64,000 nucleotides of DNA from Oceanospirillaceae bacterium (GTDB lineage Bacteria > Pseudomonadota > Gammaproteobacteria > Pseudomonadales > Oceanobacteraceae), in assembly GCA_002724925.1 (NCBI GenBank), contig PBQA01000037.1, positions 113,846 through 177,845 of the forward strand, written 5' to 3'. Position 1 is the first letter of the stretch, and each line of letters starts with the position of its first letter. The notes under the pieces were generated by a model. That model made no database searches. It had not been told where the DNA came from and saw only the letters and a program-made list of their open reading frames with translations. Made by a program: the position numbers and the translations under genes. Below, in pieces: positions 1 to 9,172 of the stretch.

Positions 1-852
1 GGTGAACCACCCTTCGGCGACGTGCTCTTCGTGTTCTTCCCCGTCGAAGTAACTGTAAGCGGCGTTATTATCTTTCAGCTGAACTTCCAGGAAGGCAGTT
101 ACCATAGTACGGATGCGCATCTGTTCGATCTCATCACCGGTGCTGATGAAGTCGAGGTGGCTGGCGTCAGAGATCATCGCCAGGCCGCGTTCGATATCAG
201 AACGGAACTGCGGGTAATAGACTTCGCTGTTGACTGCCACGATGTCTTCGGCGGCACCCACGATCATGCTTGGCACTGTGATCTGGGTGTAGTCGACGTT
301 GTAGGCGCCCAGCCAAGGTGCCAGAGCGATCATACTGGCCGGCTTTTCGATCATTTCTTCGGCGGCCATGATGGCGCCACCGCCACCCATCGAATAACCC
401 ATGATGTTGCGCTTCTCGAGATCCAACTTACCTTCTAATGGGCTGTCGACGCGATTATTCTCAGCTGCGAGTACGTTGAAACCAGAGATATGAGCTTTGC
501 GCCAGATCGGCGGTACCGACAGTGGATTTGTCGGGGTGATGGTGAGAACAACAATGCCGTGACTAGTAAGGTGATCTGCAAGCCAGAACATCTGCTCTTT
601 GGTATTGGTAAAGCCGCCGGTGAGGGTGGTAGACGGATAGCTGACCTCGCTCAGGTCACACGGGTAAGACATGCGGGCGGAGGCATAGCCGTCGTTGTCG
701 AGATTGTCTTCATACGAGCAGATTTCGTGGGTGCCCGGATTCGAGAGATCCTGGCTGTATTCACCGTCACCGGGTTCTCCACCACCAAAACAGCCCTGCA
801 GCAGTGCAGCGAAAGCGACCGGGGCGACCCTTAATACCGTCATAGTCTTCAT
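1..852 (-). CDS. PETase-like / dienelactone-hydrolase-fold polyester hydrolase, putative lipoprotein (C-terminus runs off the window)
   Basis: Own reverse-strand translation from ATG at 852: [28 protein letters not shown]... (lipobox LLQGC); [17 protein letters not shown]; nucleophile elbow [42 protein letters not shown]. Absent from the ORF track because there is no stop inside the window. Confidence 0.85.
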   Translation of the reverse strand, partial: MKTMTVLRVAPVAFAALLQGCFGGGEPGDGEYSQDLSNPGTHEICSYEDNLDNDGYASARMSYPCDLSEVSYPSTTLTGGFTNTKEQMFWLADHLTSHGIVVLTITPTNPLSVPPIWRKAHISGFNVLAAENNRVDSPLEGKLDLEKRNIMGYSMGGGGAIMAAEEMIEKPASMIALAPWLGAYNVDYTQITVPSMIVGAAEDIVAVNSEVYYPQFRSDIERGLAMISDASHLDFISTGDEIEQMRIRTMVTAFLEVQLKDNNAAYSYFDGEEHEEHVAEGWFT

Positions 853-1231
853 GATTTTTACCTTTTGTTTTTATTGTTCAGAGGTCAGCCAATAAAGCAG
901 ATGCCGACGCCATGGTCACGTGCTTTGCGCTCGCGGGTAGAAAACTGGTCTGTGCTGACGTCTGTTTGGCCGTTAATGGTAAGTCGGGTGTTTGTCAGTG
1001 ATTTTTCCGGACAAGGCAGGGCAGGCGCTCTGGCTTTCTGTAGCGCCCTGCTTATTTCTCCGCACGCGCGTGTGATAGCTCTCCTGTCTGTTTATGACAA
1101 ATAAAGAGAATCAATAGCATCTGCAAAAATTCTAAATTAGTCGTTTTTTATGGTCTGGATATAGTTTGTCGTCGGGCCCGCAACGACCTCTCGGTGACGA
1201 GGGGATGACAACATTACTCTGAGACACAAAC

Positions 1232-1720
1232 ATGAAAAAAATGACAACGTGGAGCAAAGCGGTTTCGCTGGTTGCTTTCTGTGCGGCAGGTCTGGCGTCT
1301 CAGCCCCTGATGAGCGGCTACAACGCATCTAAGTTCGCGGTACGCGGTCTGACCGAATCTCTGCGTCAGGATCTGGATATTGCAGGTTCTTGTGTAAGTA
1401 CTACCTGTGTACACCCAGGTGGTATCAAAACCAACATCGCTCAGTCGACCCGTTTTAATGAGAAGTCGTCTGAAATCACTGGCGCTGATGCTGATGCCTC
1501 TAAAGCCGAATTCGAACGCCTGTTCATCACCACGCCAGACAAAGCGGCTAAGACCATTCTGAACGGTGTGAAGAAAAACAAGCGTCGCGTACTGATCGGC
1601 CCGGATGCGGTTGCTTTCGACCTGATGGTTCGTACCATGGGTTCGTGGTACCAGAAGGTCATCGTTGCAGTTATGAAACTGCAGGCGAACCAGAACCGTA
1701 AGAAGAACAAGACTGCTTAA
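1232..1720 (+). CDS. Chimeric/truncated short-chain dehydrogenase: signal-peptide-like N-terminus joined to the C-terminal half of an SDR; possible pseudogene
   Basis: MKKMTTWSKAVSLVAFCAAGLASQ followed directly by PLMSGYNASKFAVRGLTESLRQDL (SDR YxxxK) and VHPGGIKTNIA; no TGxxxGIG Rossmann motif. Confidence 0.7.
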   Translation: MKKMTTWSKAVSLVAFCAAGLASQPLMSGYNASKFAVRGLTESLRQDLDIAGSCVSTTCVHPGGIKTNIAQSTRFNEKSSEITGADADASKAEFERLFITTPDKAAKTILNGVKKNKRRVLIGPDAVAFDLMVRTMGSWYQKVIVAVMKLQANQNRKKNKTA

Positions 1721-1742
1721 TAGTTAATTGTTCTGATTTAAA

Positions 1743-1768
1743 AGAGGCTGCGTATGCAGCCTTTTTTA
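1743..1768 (+). terminator. Rho-independent terminator
   Basis: AGGCTGC gtat GCAGCCT followed by T-run. Confidence 0.75.
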
Positions 1769-1783
1769 TTGCTGAGAAATTCT

Positions 1784-2125
1784 ATGGATACTGAGTTACT
1801 GAAAGCGTTAAAGAAAATTCAGCGAACGGAATGGATGATATATCTGTCATTCTTTCTGACTTTTTTCGCGATCGCGTACTATTTTTCTGCTGAAAAGCGG
1901 GAAGTATCAGTGCTGCTGGTGAAAATCATCTTCCCTGTATATGTTGGCGTTTATTGGGCATATATCAGAAGAACCAGGTGTCCCAAATGTGGAAATCGGT
2001 TTCATAGTTATTTAAGACTGTTGGGTTATGGGGTAAATAAGCCAATTAGCTGTCAGAATTGTGGACTGACAATACAGGGGCGAAAGCGCTACCCCGAATC
2101 TTCAGGTGATGAATGGCATTCATGA
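1784..2125 (+). CDS. Small membrane protein with C-terminal zinc-ribbon-like CPKCGN...CQNCGL
   Basis: ORF 1754..2125; start moved to MDTELLK because the upstream ATG lies in a terminator hairpin; two hydrophobic segments and two CxxC. Confidence 0.6.
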   Translation: MDTELLKALKKIQRTEWMIYLSFFLTFFAIAYYFSAEKREVSVLLVKIIFPVYVGVYWAYIRRTRCPKCGNRFHSYLRLLGYGVNKPISCQNCGLTIQGRKRYPESSGDEWHS

Positions 2126-2163
2126 CTTCGCCGGTTGGAGCTGGTTTGTACTTGTTGAAATTA

Positions 2164-2189
2164 GAAAGTGATACTATAGTGATACTTTC
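2164..2189. promoter_or_regulatory. Candidate toxin-antitoxin operator (near-palindrome containing a direct repeat)
   Basis: GAAAGT-GAT-ACTATAGT-GAT-ACTTTC; AGTGATACT repeated at 2167 and 2178, just upstream of the antitoxin ATG. Confidence 0.55.
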
Positions 2190-2207
2190 TCTTGTCGAGG
2201 ATCAGTC

Positions 2208-2465
2208 ATGAAAACCGAGCTTGTTACCAGCCTGAAGCGCCAGGCAACGCGCATCCTTGCTGATCTTCACGAAACCAAAGAGCCTGTGTTGATTACAGAA
2301 CATGGTCAGCCTTCAGCGTATTTGCTGGATGTGCATGACTACGAGCAGTTGATGACCCGGATGAGCATCCTTGAAGGGATCGCCCGCGGTGAGCAAGCGG
2401 TCAAGGATGGTCGCGTTATGTCTCAGAGTGAAGCTAAGGATCGGCTTTCAAAATGGATGAAGTAA
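2208..2465 (+). CDS. Type II antitoxin, Phd/YefM family
   Basis: KTELVTSLKRQATRILADLHETKEPVLITEHGQPSAYLLDVHDYEQL pattern; overlaps toxin start by 13 bp. Confidence 0.85.
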   Translation: MKTELVTSLKRQATRILADLHETKEPVLITEHGQPSAYLLDVHDYEQLMTRMSILEGIARGEQAVKDGRVMSQSEAKDRLSKWMK

Positions 2466-2767
2466 CACCTGCTGAACTGATCTGGACGAAGCCTGCTGTT
2501 CAGGATCTTGACTCGCTGGCCGAGTATATAGCGTTATCGAATCCAGTTGCCGCAGGTGAACTGGTACAGCGAGTGTTCAACGCGGTTGAACGTCTGTCTC
2601 GTTTTCCCGAATCCGGGCGTTTCCCTCTGGAACTCGAGGGTTTTCCTTACCGCGAAGTTATTGTTGACCCTTGTCGCGTCTTCTACCGAATTGAGAACAG
2701 CAAGGTGTTTATTCTGCACGTATATCGCCAAGAGCGGGATATACGCCGGTTTCTTGTAGGTGCCTGA
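2453..2767 (+). CDS. Type II toxin, RelE/ParE family
   Basis: LIWTKPAVQDLDSLAEYIA...FPESGRFPLELEGFPYREVIVDPCRVFYRIENSKVFILHVYRQERD. Confidence 0.88.
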   Translation: MDEVTPAELIWTKPAVQDLDSLAEYIALSNPVAAGELVQRVFNAVERLSRFPESGRFPLELEGFPYREVIVDPCRVFYRIENSKVFILHVYRQERDIRRFLVGA

Positions 2768-2839
2768 TTCTAAGATGGAACTCGCACGCCCGGATTTACA
2801 CCAATTAATTAACTATGACTCGATTTACGGAGCCCTTGT

Positions 2840-4228
2840 ATGACGACTGAATTCCGCACCGAACGTGACAGCATGGGCGAAGTGCAGGTGCCGGCGGATG
2901 CGCTATATGGCGCACAGACGCAGCGGGCGATTGATAATTTTGCCATTGCCGGGACGCCAATGCCGATCGCATTTATCCGCGCTTTGCTTGATTTGAAGCG
3001 TGCAGCAGCGGAGGCGAACGCGGCTCTGGATCAATTGGATCAGGCGCGCACAGATGCGATCGTAGCGTCGGTGATTCAGCTGCAGGGGTCGGCAGAACTG
3101 ATGTCGCACTTCCCGGTGGATGTCTTTCAGACAGGGTCTGGAACCAGTTCTAATATGAATGCCAATGAGGTACTGGCAACGCTGGCGTCGCGGAACCTGG
3201 GCGAGGAAGTATCCCCAAATGACGATGTAAACAGCGGCCAGAGCAGCAATGATGTTATTCCCTCGGCCATGCATATCGCGGCAGCAGTTGCTCTGGAGAA
3301 TGAGCTGTTGCCGGCATTGGCGCATCTGGTTGAGGTGCTGGAGCAGAAGGCCGTCTCTCTTGCGCACATCACTAAAACAGGCCGCACGCATTTAATGGAT
3401 GCCATGCCGGTGCGTTTCGATCAGGTGTTAGGTGGCTGGTCAGCGCAGATCCAGCACGCTATGCGTAAACTGGAAGATGCGGGTGGTGAACTTCAGGGGT
3501 TGGTCATCGGTGGTACCGCTGTGGGTACTGGGGTAAACGCTTCAGGAGGCTTTTCTGAGGCCGTTTGTGAGCGACTTAACGAGCTGACCGGCCTGAATTT
3601 TTATCCGGCTGAAAACCGGTTTGCGGGCATGGGCGCACAGGATGTTGTTGTCTCTGTTTCAGGTGTATTAAAGACGCTGGCCGTTGCGTTGATGAAAATA
3701 AGTAATGATCTGCGCTGGATGAATTCAGGGCCGCTGGCGGGCTTAGGCGAAATTGAATTGCCCGCGTTGCAGCCTGGGTCTTCGATTATGCCGGGTAAGG
3801 TCAACCCGGTCATTCCCGAGGCAGTTGCCATGGCGTCGGCTCAGGTAATTGGCAATGACACCAGCATCACGGTGGCGGGGCAGTCGGGCAACTTCGAGTT
3901 AAATGTCATGCTGCCCTTGCTGGCCAGTAAGTTACTCGACAGTCTGGCGTTGATGACGCGCTCTGCGTCCAGCCTGGCGGATGATGCCATCCTTGGGTTT
4001 AAAGTGCGGGAAGAACAGGTTGCTGGGCCGCTTTCGAAAAACCCGGTGTTAGTCACGGCGCTGAATCCGGTGATTGGCTATCTGAAAGCGGCGGAGATTG
4101 CTAAGGCCGCCTACAAACAGGGACGGCCGGTGCTGGAGGTCGCGGAAGAAATGACCGACCTGAGCCGTCAGGAGCTGGAATCCCTGTTGGACCCTCAGGC
4201 GCTCACCGAGTCAGATCAGAGCTCGTAA
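2840..4228 (+). CDS. fumC: Class II fumarate hydratase
   Basis: FRTERDSMGEVQVPADALYGAQTQRAIDNF; GSSIMPGKVNPV signature. Confidence 0.95.
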   Translation: MTTEFRTERDSMGEVQVPADALYGAQTQRAIDNFAIAGTPMPIAFIRALLDLKRAAAEANAALDQLDQARTDAIVASVIQLQGSAELMSHFPVDVFQTGSGTSSNMNANEVLATLASRNLGEEVSPNDDVNSGQSSNDVIPSAMHIAAAVALENELLPALAHLVEVLEQKAVSLAHITKTGRTHLMDAMPVRFDQVLGGWSAQIQHAMRKLEDAGGELQGLVIGGTAVGTGVNASGGFSEAVCERLNELTGLNFYPAENRFAGMGAQDVVVSVSGVLKTLAVALMKISNDLRWMNSGPLAGLGEIELPALQPGSSIMPGKVNPVIPEAVAMASAQVIGNDTSITVAGQSGNFELNVMLPLLASKLLDSLALMTRSASSLADDAILGFKVREEQVAGPLSKNPVLVTALNPVIGYLKAAEIAKAAYKQGRPVLEVAEEMTDLSRQELESLLDPQALTESDQSS

Positions 4229-4620
4229 GTCGCTTTGCAATAAGCTACGCCTGAGGCCAATAAGTATTTCTGACAAACATTAAGAGTGCAGTAAAACTCA
4301 TCCGTACGGGCTTCGTCAGGGCGAATAATTTCAGGTTCGCCCTGATAGCCTTTCTTGCAGAGTTCCGAGGCGCGTCTGTGCCAGATGTCTTTGAGGTTAT
4401 TCAGCGTTTTTTCTTTTTGCAGCATCATGGCGGGAAGGTTCTCGTGGCGAACCTCAATAACGTACACCCCTTCGCTGACTTCCTTAGTGATGTAGCCGTC
4501 TGTCTGAACAGGCTGCTCCGGTGAGTCTAGCTGAACGGCCTGATACTCCAGCGGTGCGCAGCCCGCAAGATGAATAAGCAAGGTGAGTAGTAATACATGT
4601 GATAATCGCGGGGCGTTCAT
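4216..4620 (-). CDS. Hypothetical lipoprotein
   Basis: Signal peptide with lipobox LAGC; 3' end overlaps fumC 3' end by 13 bp. Confidence 0.6.
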   Translation of the reverse strand: MNAPRLSHVLLLTLLIHLAGCAPLEYQAVQLDSPEQPVQTDGYITKEVSEGVYVIEVRHENLPAMMLQKEKTLNNLKDIWHRRASELCKKGYQGEPEIIRPDEARTDEFYCTLNVCQKYLLASGVAYCKATYEL

Positions 4621-4651
4621 GAACAGCCTAGAGTGCCTTGATGTAAAAGGC

Positions 4652-5128
4652 CTATTCTGCCGTAATTTTTGCGAAAATGCCTCTGCTCAATGTCGCCAGA
4701 TCGTCAGCACTCAAAGCAATTTCCAATCCGCGACGTCCGGCACTGATATGAATATTCGGTAACGCCTGAGCAGAGAGGTCGATTACGGTAGGTAGCGCTT
4801 TCTTTTGTCCTAATGGACTGATGCCTCCTACGACGTAACCGGTGGTTCGCTCTGCTAATTTCGGGTCGGCCATGTCGGCCTTCTTTGCGCCCAGCGCCTT
4901 GGCGATGGACTTCAGGCTTAGAGTGTGTGAGACGGGCAAGACGGCAACAGCCAACGCGCTTTTGTGGCCGCTCAGGCTGACCAGCAATGTTTTGAATACA
5001 CTGTCTGGGTTCAGCCCAAGCTTCTCCGCTGCTTCAAGACCATAACTCTCAGCGGTAGCGTCATGGCTGTATTCAAGCAGCTCGTATGTTATGCCAGCTT
5101 TTTTAGCGGCGTTCACGGCAGGAGTCAC
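4652..5128 (-). CDS. ybaK: Cys-tRNA(Pro)/Cys-tRNA(Cys) deacylase YbaK
   Basis: MTPAVNAAKKAGITYELLEYSHD...YGLEAAEKLGLNPDSVFKTLL...GGISPLGQKK. Confidence 0.9.
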   Translation of the reverse strand: MTPAVNAAKKAGITYELLEYSHDATAESYGLEAAEKLGLNPDSVFKTLLVSLSGHKSALAVAVLPVSHTLSLKSIAKALGAKKADMADPKLAERTTGYVVGGISPLGQKKALPTVIDLSAQALPNIHISAGRRGLEIALSADDLATLSRGIFAKITAE

Positions 5129-5367
5129 TCAATGTCTCCGATGTTGTCCTCGACGAAGCGGAAGCGTGGTTGTGTCCCTTCTGAGGTATTGACCTGTTCG
5201 GTGAACATCGCCAGTGGGCGGACCCAGTGGCTGAAGTCACCGTAGAGTGTCCGGTAGTGGACCAGCCATTCTTCCGTCTCACTGTGCCTTACCAGACCGA
5301 ACACTTCATAGTCGCTGCCCTTGTAGTGGCGGTAACGACCCGCTGGAATCGTTGGAGTCTCGCTCAT
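5125..5367 (-). CDS. DUF1653-type protein
   Basis: IPAGRYRHYKGSDYEVFGLVRHSETEEWLVHYRTLYG.FSHWVRPLAMF; start set at MSETP to clear the SIMPL gene. Confidence 0.8.
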   Translation of the reverse strand: MSETPTIPAGRYRHYKGSDYEVFGLVRHSETEEWLVHYRTLYGDFSHWVRPLAMFTEQVNTSEGTQPRFRFVEDNIGDIE

Positions 5368-5371
5368 CGGT

Positions 5372-6091
5372 TTAATCTTCATCCATTTCGAAGCGGACCT
5401 GAACCTGCTGGCTTATCGTCTGCTCCTGAATTTTCATACCGCTACCACTGTCGGCTTTTGCCGAACGCATCATGGGGGCACTTTCCAGCATCATTACGGG
5501 CTGAGGGAAGTGAGCCGCCTGCTCCTGAATCCAGATCACGCCTGTGATTTTCTGCCCAAGCGTTGCGGCCATTTCTTCAGCCTTAGCTTTGGCATCCAGC
5601 AGGGCCAGACGGCGAGCTTTGCTTTCGTGCTCTGCGGGCTTATCGAAGCCAAGGCTGGTGTTCTGGATGCGGTAACGCTCGTCGATCAGAACTTCTTCAA
5701 GAAACGGGCCATATTTTTGCAACGACCGCAGAGTGATAGTGACCGGACGGATGACCCGGTGACCGATCAGCTGGCGTTTACCATTGCCCTGATATTCCCA
5801 CTGGGGGTAGTTGCTGATACGCACTGACTCGATATCGTCTTCGGCGATGCCGTGCTTCTCTGCAACCTCAGATAGCTGGGCGAAAGCGTCATCGACCTTG
5901 TTTTTGGCGCTCACGAGGTCTTTTTCTGTGGCACTGAGTTCAACGGACAGTGTCAGGAAGTCCGGATAAACATCCAGTTTTCCCTGACCACTGACATCAA
6001 TGTAAGCACTATCACTGAGTGCCGGTGCGCTCATACAGAGGGTAAGAAACAGTGCGCCCAGTACGGCAAGGAATGGTTTGTGAGTATTCAT
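5372..6091 (-). CDS. SIMPL-domain (DUF541) periplasmic protein
   Basis: Signal peptide then YIDVSGQGKLDVYPDFLTLSVEL...; downstream of thiL. Confidence 0.8.
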   Translation of the reverse strand: MNTHKPFLAVLGALFLTLCMSAPALSDSAYIDVSGQGKLDVYPDFLTLSVELSATEKDLVSAKNKVDDAFAQLSEVAEKHGIAEDDIESVRISNYPQWEYQGNGKRQLIGHRVIRPVTITLRSLQKYGPFLEEVLIDERYRIQNTSLGFDKPAEHESKARRLALLDAKAKAEEMAATLGQKITGVIWIQEQAAHFPQPVMMLESAPMMRSAKADSGSGMKIQEQTISQQVQVRFEMDED

Positions 6092-6123
6092 GGCAATCGT
6101 CCTGTGTGAATCTCAGAGCAGTA

Positions 6124-7077
6124 TCAGTTACGGAAGTGGGTGTACCCTTCTTTGCTGAATACCAGTAATTCATTATTTTTGTGGACGCAGACATCTGCGT
6201 CGCCCGCGGTGACTTCACCTACGATCTGGCACTCGCGCAACCGTGCTGTAAGTGCACAGGCTTCAATGCGCTCACGGGCATCAGCGGGAGCCGTAAACAG
6301 TAGCTGATAATCATCACCACCGGTCAGACATTCGTGCCAGCGCGGATGTTCCCCACTGACAGCTGTCGGAATTTTTTCAGCATCCAGATTCATGACGACG
6401 CCGGATGCATTGGCGATGTGGCGCGTGTCCTGAATCAAACCATCAGAAATATCGATCGCCGCGGTGGCGAGGCTGAGTAATAGGTGTCCGAAAGATAAGT
6501 GAACCCTGGGGTGATAATAGGGCGCGGTGTATTGGTCGTCTCTTGTCGGGTCTCTTAATACCTCGTCGAGGATCAGTGCTGCACCGCCGACTTTTCCCGT
6601 CAGCCAGATATCCTGGCCCGGACGTGCTGCATCGCGACGTAAGCCAAGCCCGCGGGGCAGCCAGCCTTGCACAGCAACGGTAATGGTCAGGTGTTCACCG
6701 TAGGTCGTATCGCCACCTAGTAATGGCATATTCAGCGTGTTTGCAGTCAGGCGCAGTCCTGCGGCAAGGTCGCGAAGAAACCAGTCTTCGCTGTTATTGA
6801 GTGTCAGAGCAAGATGAAAGCCCTGTGGTACGGCACCCATCGCGGCAAGGTCGCTGGTGGCGCAGCGCAGAGCGCGGCCAGCAATTAAGCCGGGAGGAGC
6901 GTCAGCAGGAAAATGTACGCCCGCGACCTGAGTATCAATGCTCTGGGCGAGTTCCATATCGGCGGGGGGAGTGATCAGGGAGCAGTCATCACCGATCCCC
7001 AGCAGCAAGTCGCTTGCTGCCGGGTAGCCGGTAGAAAAGCAGTCGCGGATCAGGTCAAACTCTGAAGACTGCGGCAA
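6124..7077 (-). CDS. thiL: Thiamine-monophosphate kinase
   Basis: GIGDDCSLITPP...SIDTQVAGVHFP...GGDTTYG; adjacent to nusB. Confidence 0.93.
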   Translation of the reverse strand: MPQSSEFDLIRDCFSTGYPAASDLLLGIGDDCSLITPPADMELAQSIDTQVAGVHFPADAPPGLIAGRALRCATSDLAAMGAVPQGFHLALTLNNSEDWFLRDLAAGLRLTANTLNMPLLGGDTTYGEHLTITVAVQGWLPRGLGLRRDAARPGQDIWLTGKVGGAALILDEVLRDPTRDDQYTAPYYHPRVHLSFGHLLLSLATAAIDISDGLIQDTRHIANASGVVMNLDAEKIPTAVSGEHPRWHECLTGGDDYQLLFTAPADARERIEACALTARLRECQIVGEVTAGDADVCVHKNNELLVFSKEGYTHFRN

Positions 7078-7080
7078 AAC

Positions 7081-7542
7081 TCAGCGTTTTCCGCCGCGAA
7101 TTTCGACCATACGTTCGCGTTGTGCCAGCTTATCGAGCACACCGTTAACGTATTTGTGACCATCGGTTGCGCCGAAAGTCTTTGCCAGCTCAATAGCCTC
7201 GTTAATGACGACCTTGTAAGGAACGTCGATACGGTGGCACATTTCGAAGGCACCTAAACGAAGAATAGCCAGTTCAACTGGAGTCAGCTCATCGAGGCGA
7301 CGATCCAGGAAGGGCTGAATTTTCTCGTCCAGCACGCTCTTTTCTTTCGGCACGCCATGAAGGATGTCATGGAAATATTCGTCATCCACTTTGCTCATGT
7401 CGTTATCAGTGCGGAATTCGGCTTCGATATCGCCAAGGCCGCTACCAGACACTTGCCATTGATACAGTGCCTGCAATGCAAAGCGGCGCGCTTTACGGCG
7501 TGCAGCCGGGCTGGATTTTTGATGGCCAGAAGCTCGGGACAT
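7081..7542 (-). CDS. nusB: Transcription antitermination protein NusB
   Basis: [21 protein letters not shown]...[29 protein letters not shown]. Confidence 0.95.
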   Translation of the reverse strand: MSRASGHQKSSPAARRKARRFALQALYQWQVSGSGLGDIEAEFRTDNDMSKVDDEYFHDILHGVPKEKSVLDEKIQPFLDRRLDELTPVELAILRLGAFEMCHRIDVPYKVVINEAIELAKTFGATDGHKYVNGVLDKLAQRERMVEIRGGKR

Positions 7543-7547
7543 TGTCC

Positions 7548-8024
7548 TTACGCCTCCATAGCTTTGAGCAGTGCAACCATTTCAAAGGCTGACATTGCTG
7601 CTTCTTCACCCTTGTTACCTGCCTTGGTACCAGAGCGTTCGATGGCTTGTTCGATGGTGTCGACGGTCAGGACACCGAAAGCGACCGGAATATCGTATTC
7701 CATCATCACGGAGGCCAGGCCTTTTGAGCATTCGCCGGCAACAAATTCAAAGTGCGGAGTACCACCACGAATCACCGCACCCAGAGCGATGACAGCATCG
7801 TAGTTGCCAGACGCCGCTGCTTTTTTCACAACCAGTGGAATCTCGACAGCACCTGGTGCGCGGATGATAGTAATGTCTTCTTTCTTTACGCCGTGACGCG
7901 TCAGTGAGTCGACAGCACCTTCAAGCAGGCTTTCAACAACAAAGGCGTTCCAGCGGCCAACTACGATGGCGTACTTACCATCGTTCGGGGTCAGATTCCC
8001 TTCAATTGTACGGATGTCTTTCAT
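7548..8024 (-). CDS. ribH: 6,7-dimethyl-8-ribityllumazine synthase
   Basis: [18 protein letters not shown]...RAPGAVEIP...[24 protein letters not shown]. Confidence 0.95.
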   Translation of the reverse strand: MKDIRTIEGNLTPNDGKYAIVVGRWNAFVVESLLEGAVDSLTRHGVKKEDITIIRAPGAVEIPLVVKKAAASGNYDAVIALGAVIRGGTPHFEFVAGECSKGLASVMMEYDIPVAFGVLTVDTIEQAIERSGTKAGNKGEEAAMSAFEMVALLKAMEA

Positions 8025-8044
8025 AATGATTTCCTGTCGGTCAA

Positions 8045-9160
8045 TTATTCGCTGAATGGCAGATATTCGGTGATTTCAAGATCAAAACCGGATATGCCAC
8101 TGTATTTCATTTCGGAACTGAGCAGTCGCATCTTACGGACGTTCAGTTCACGCAGAATCTGAGAACCGGTGCCAATGGTCAGAAAGGCACCGCTGCTGTC
8201 TGTATTCGGACTGCGCATGGGCTTGGCGCGACCAAAGAAGTTGTCGAGTGACGCGCTGACGTCTTCTTTTTGATCGGCTGAAAGCAGGACCAGAACGCCT
8301 TTGCCTTCTTTCGCAATATGCTCCAGTGCCGCCGTCGAAGACCAGCTACCAGATTCGCAGGTGCGCAAGCCCAGAACGTCACGGATCATATTATTGGTCT
8401 GCACGCGAACCAGAGTCGGTTCTTCGGGCTCAATGTCGCCCATCGTCAATGCGAGGTGCGTTTCGTTCTGAATCGTGTCGCGGAAAGTGATCAGGTTAAA
8501 GTCACCGAATTCGGTATGTGCTTTATCTTCAGAGACGACTTCAATGGTTTTCTCGTTCGCCATACGGTATTGAATCAGGTCGGCAATAGTGCCGACTTTC
8601 AGGCCGTGTTTTTCTGCGAAGACTTCGAGGTCAGGGCGGCGGGCCATGGTGCCGTCGGCGTTCATGACTTCAACAATGGCCGCTGATGGAATCAGACCAG
8701 CCAGGCGCGCAAGGTCGCAGCCCGCTTCGGTATGACCTGCACGGCTCAGTACGCCGCCAGGGCGGGCGCGTAGCGGAAAGATATGACCAGGCTGTACGAT
8801 GTCATCGGGCTTACCCATAGGGTTTACCGCTGCAAGAATCGTAGCTGCGCGGTCAGCCGCTGAAATACCGGTGGTAACGCCTTCTGCCGCTTCGATAGAT
8901 ACGGTAAATGGTGTAGAGAACTTAGCGCCGTTGCCCGCGACCATTGACGGCAGACCCAGATAATCACAGCGCTCACCCGTCAGGGTCAGGCAGATCAGAC
9001 CGCGGGCTTCTGTTGCCATAAAGTTGATGATGTCGGGGGTGACTTTCTCAGACGCTACAATGATATCGCCTTCGTTTTCGCGATCCTCGTCATCCATCAG
9101 GATAACCATTTTACCATCGCGGATATCGGCAATAATTTCTTCGATACTGTTCAGAGCCAT
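8045..9160 (-). CDS. ribBA: 3,4-dihydroxy-2-butanone-4-phosphate synthase with C-terminal GTP cyclohydrolase II-like domain lacking the zinc cysteines
   Basis: [31 protein letters not shown]-terminal [13 protein letters not shown]... ...[18 protein letters not shown]. Confidence 0.9.
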   Translation of the reverse strand: MALNSIEEIIADIRDGKMVILMDDEDRENEGDIIVASEKVTPDIINFMATEARGLICLTLTGERCDYLGLPSMVAGNGAKFSTPFTVSIEAAEGVTTGISAADRAATILAAVNPMGKPDDIVQPGHIFPLRARPGGVLSRAGHTEAGCDLARLAGLIPSAAIVEVMNADGTMARRPDLEVFAEKHGLKVGTIADLIQYRMANEKTIEVVSEDKAHTEFGDFNLITFRDTIQNETHLALTMGDIEPEEPTLVRVQTNNMIRDVLGLRTCESGSWSSTAALEHIAKEGKGVLVLLSADQKEDVSASLDNFFGRAKPMRSPNTDSSGAFLTIGTGSQILRELNVRKMRLLSSEMKYSGISGFDLEITEYLPFSE

Positions 9161-9172
9161 AATACTTCCCGG

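Noticed and set aside
22-438. Plus-strand [17 protein letters not shown]... (138 aa)
   Set aside because: Antisense of the clear PETase-like hydrolase on the minus strand.
7981-8060. FMN riboswitch within the rib cluster
   Set aside because: Gene junctions are too short and I see no RFN-type conserved hairpin set.
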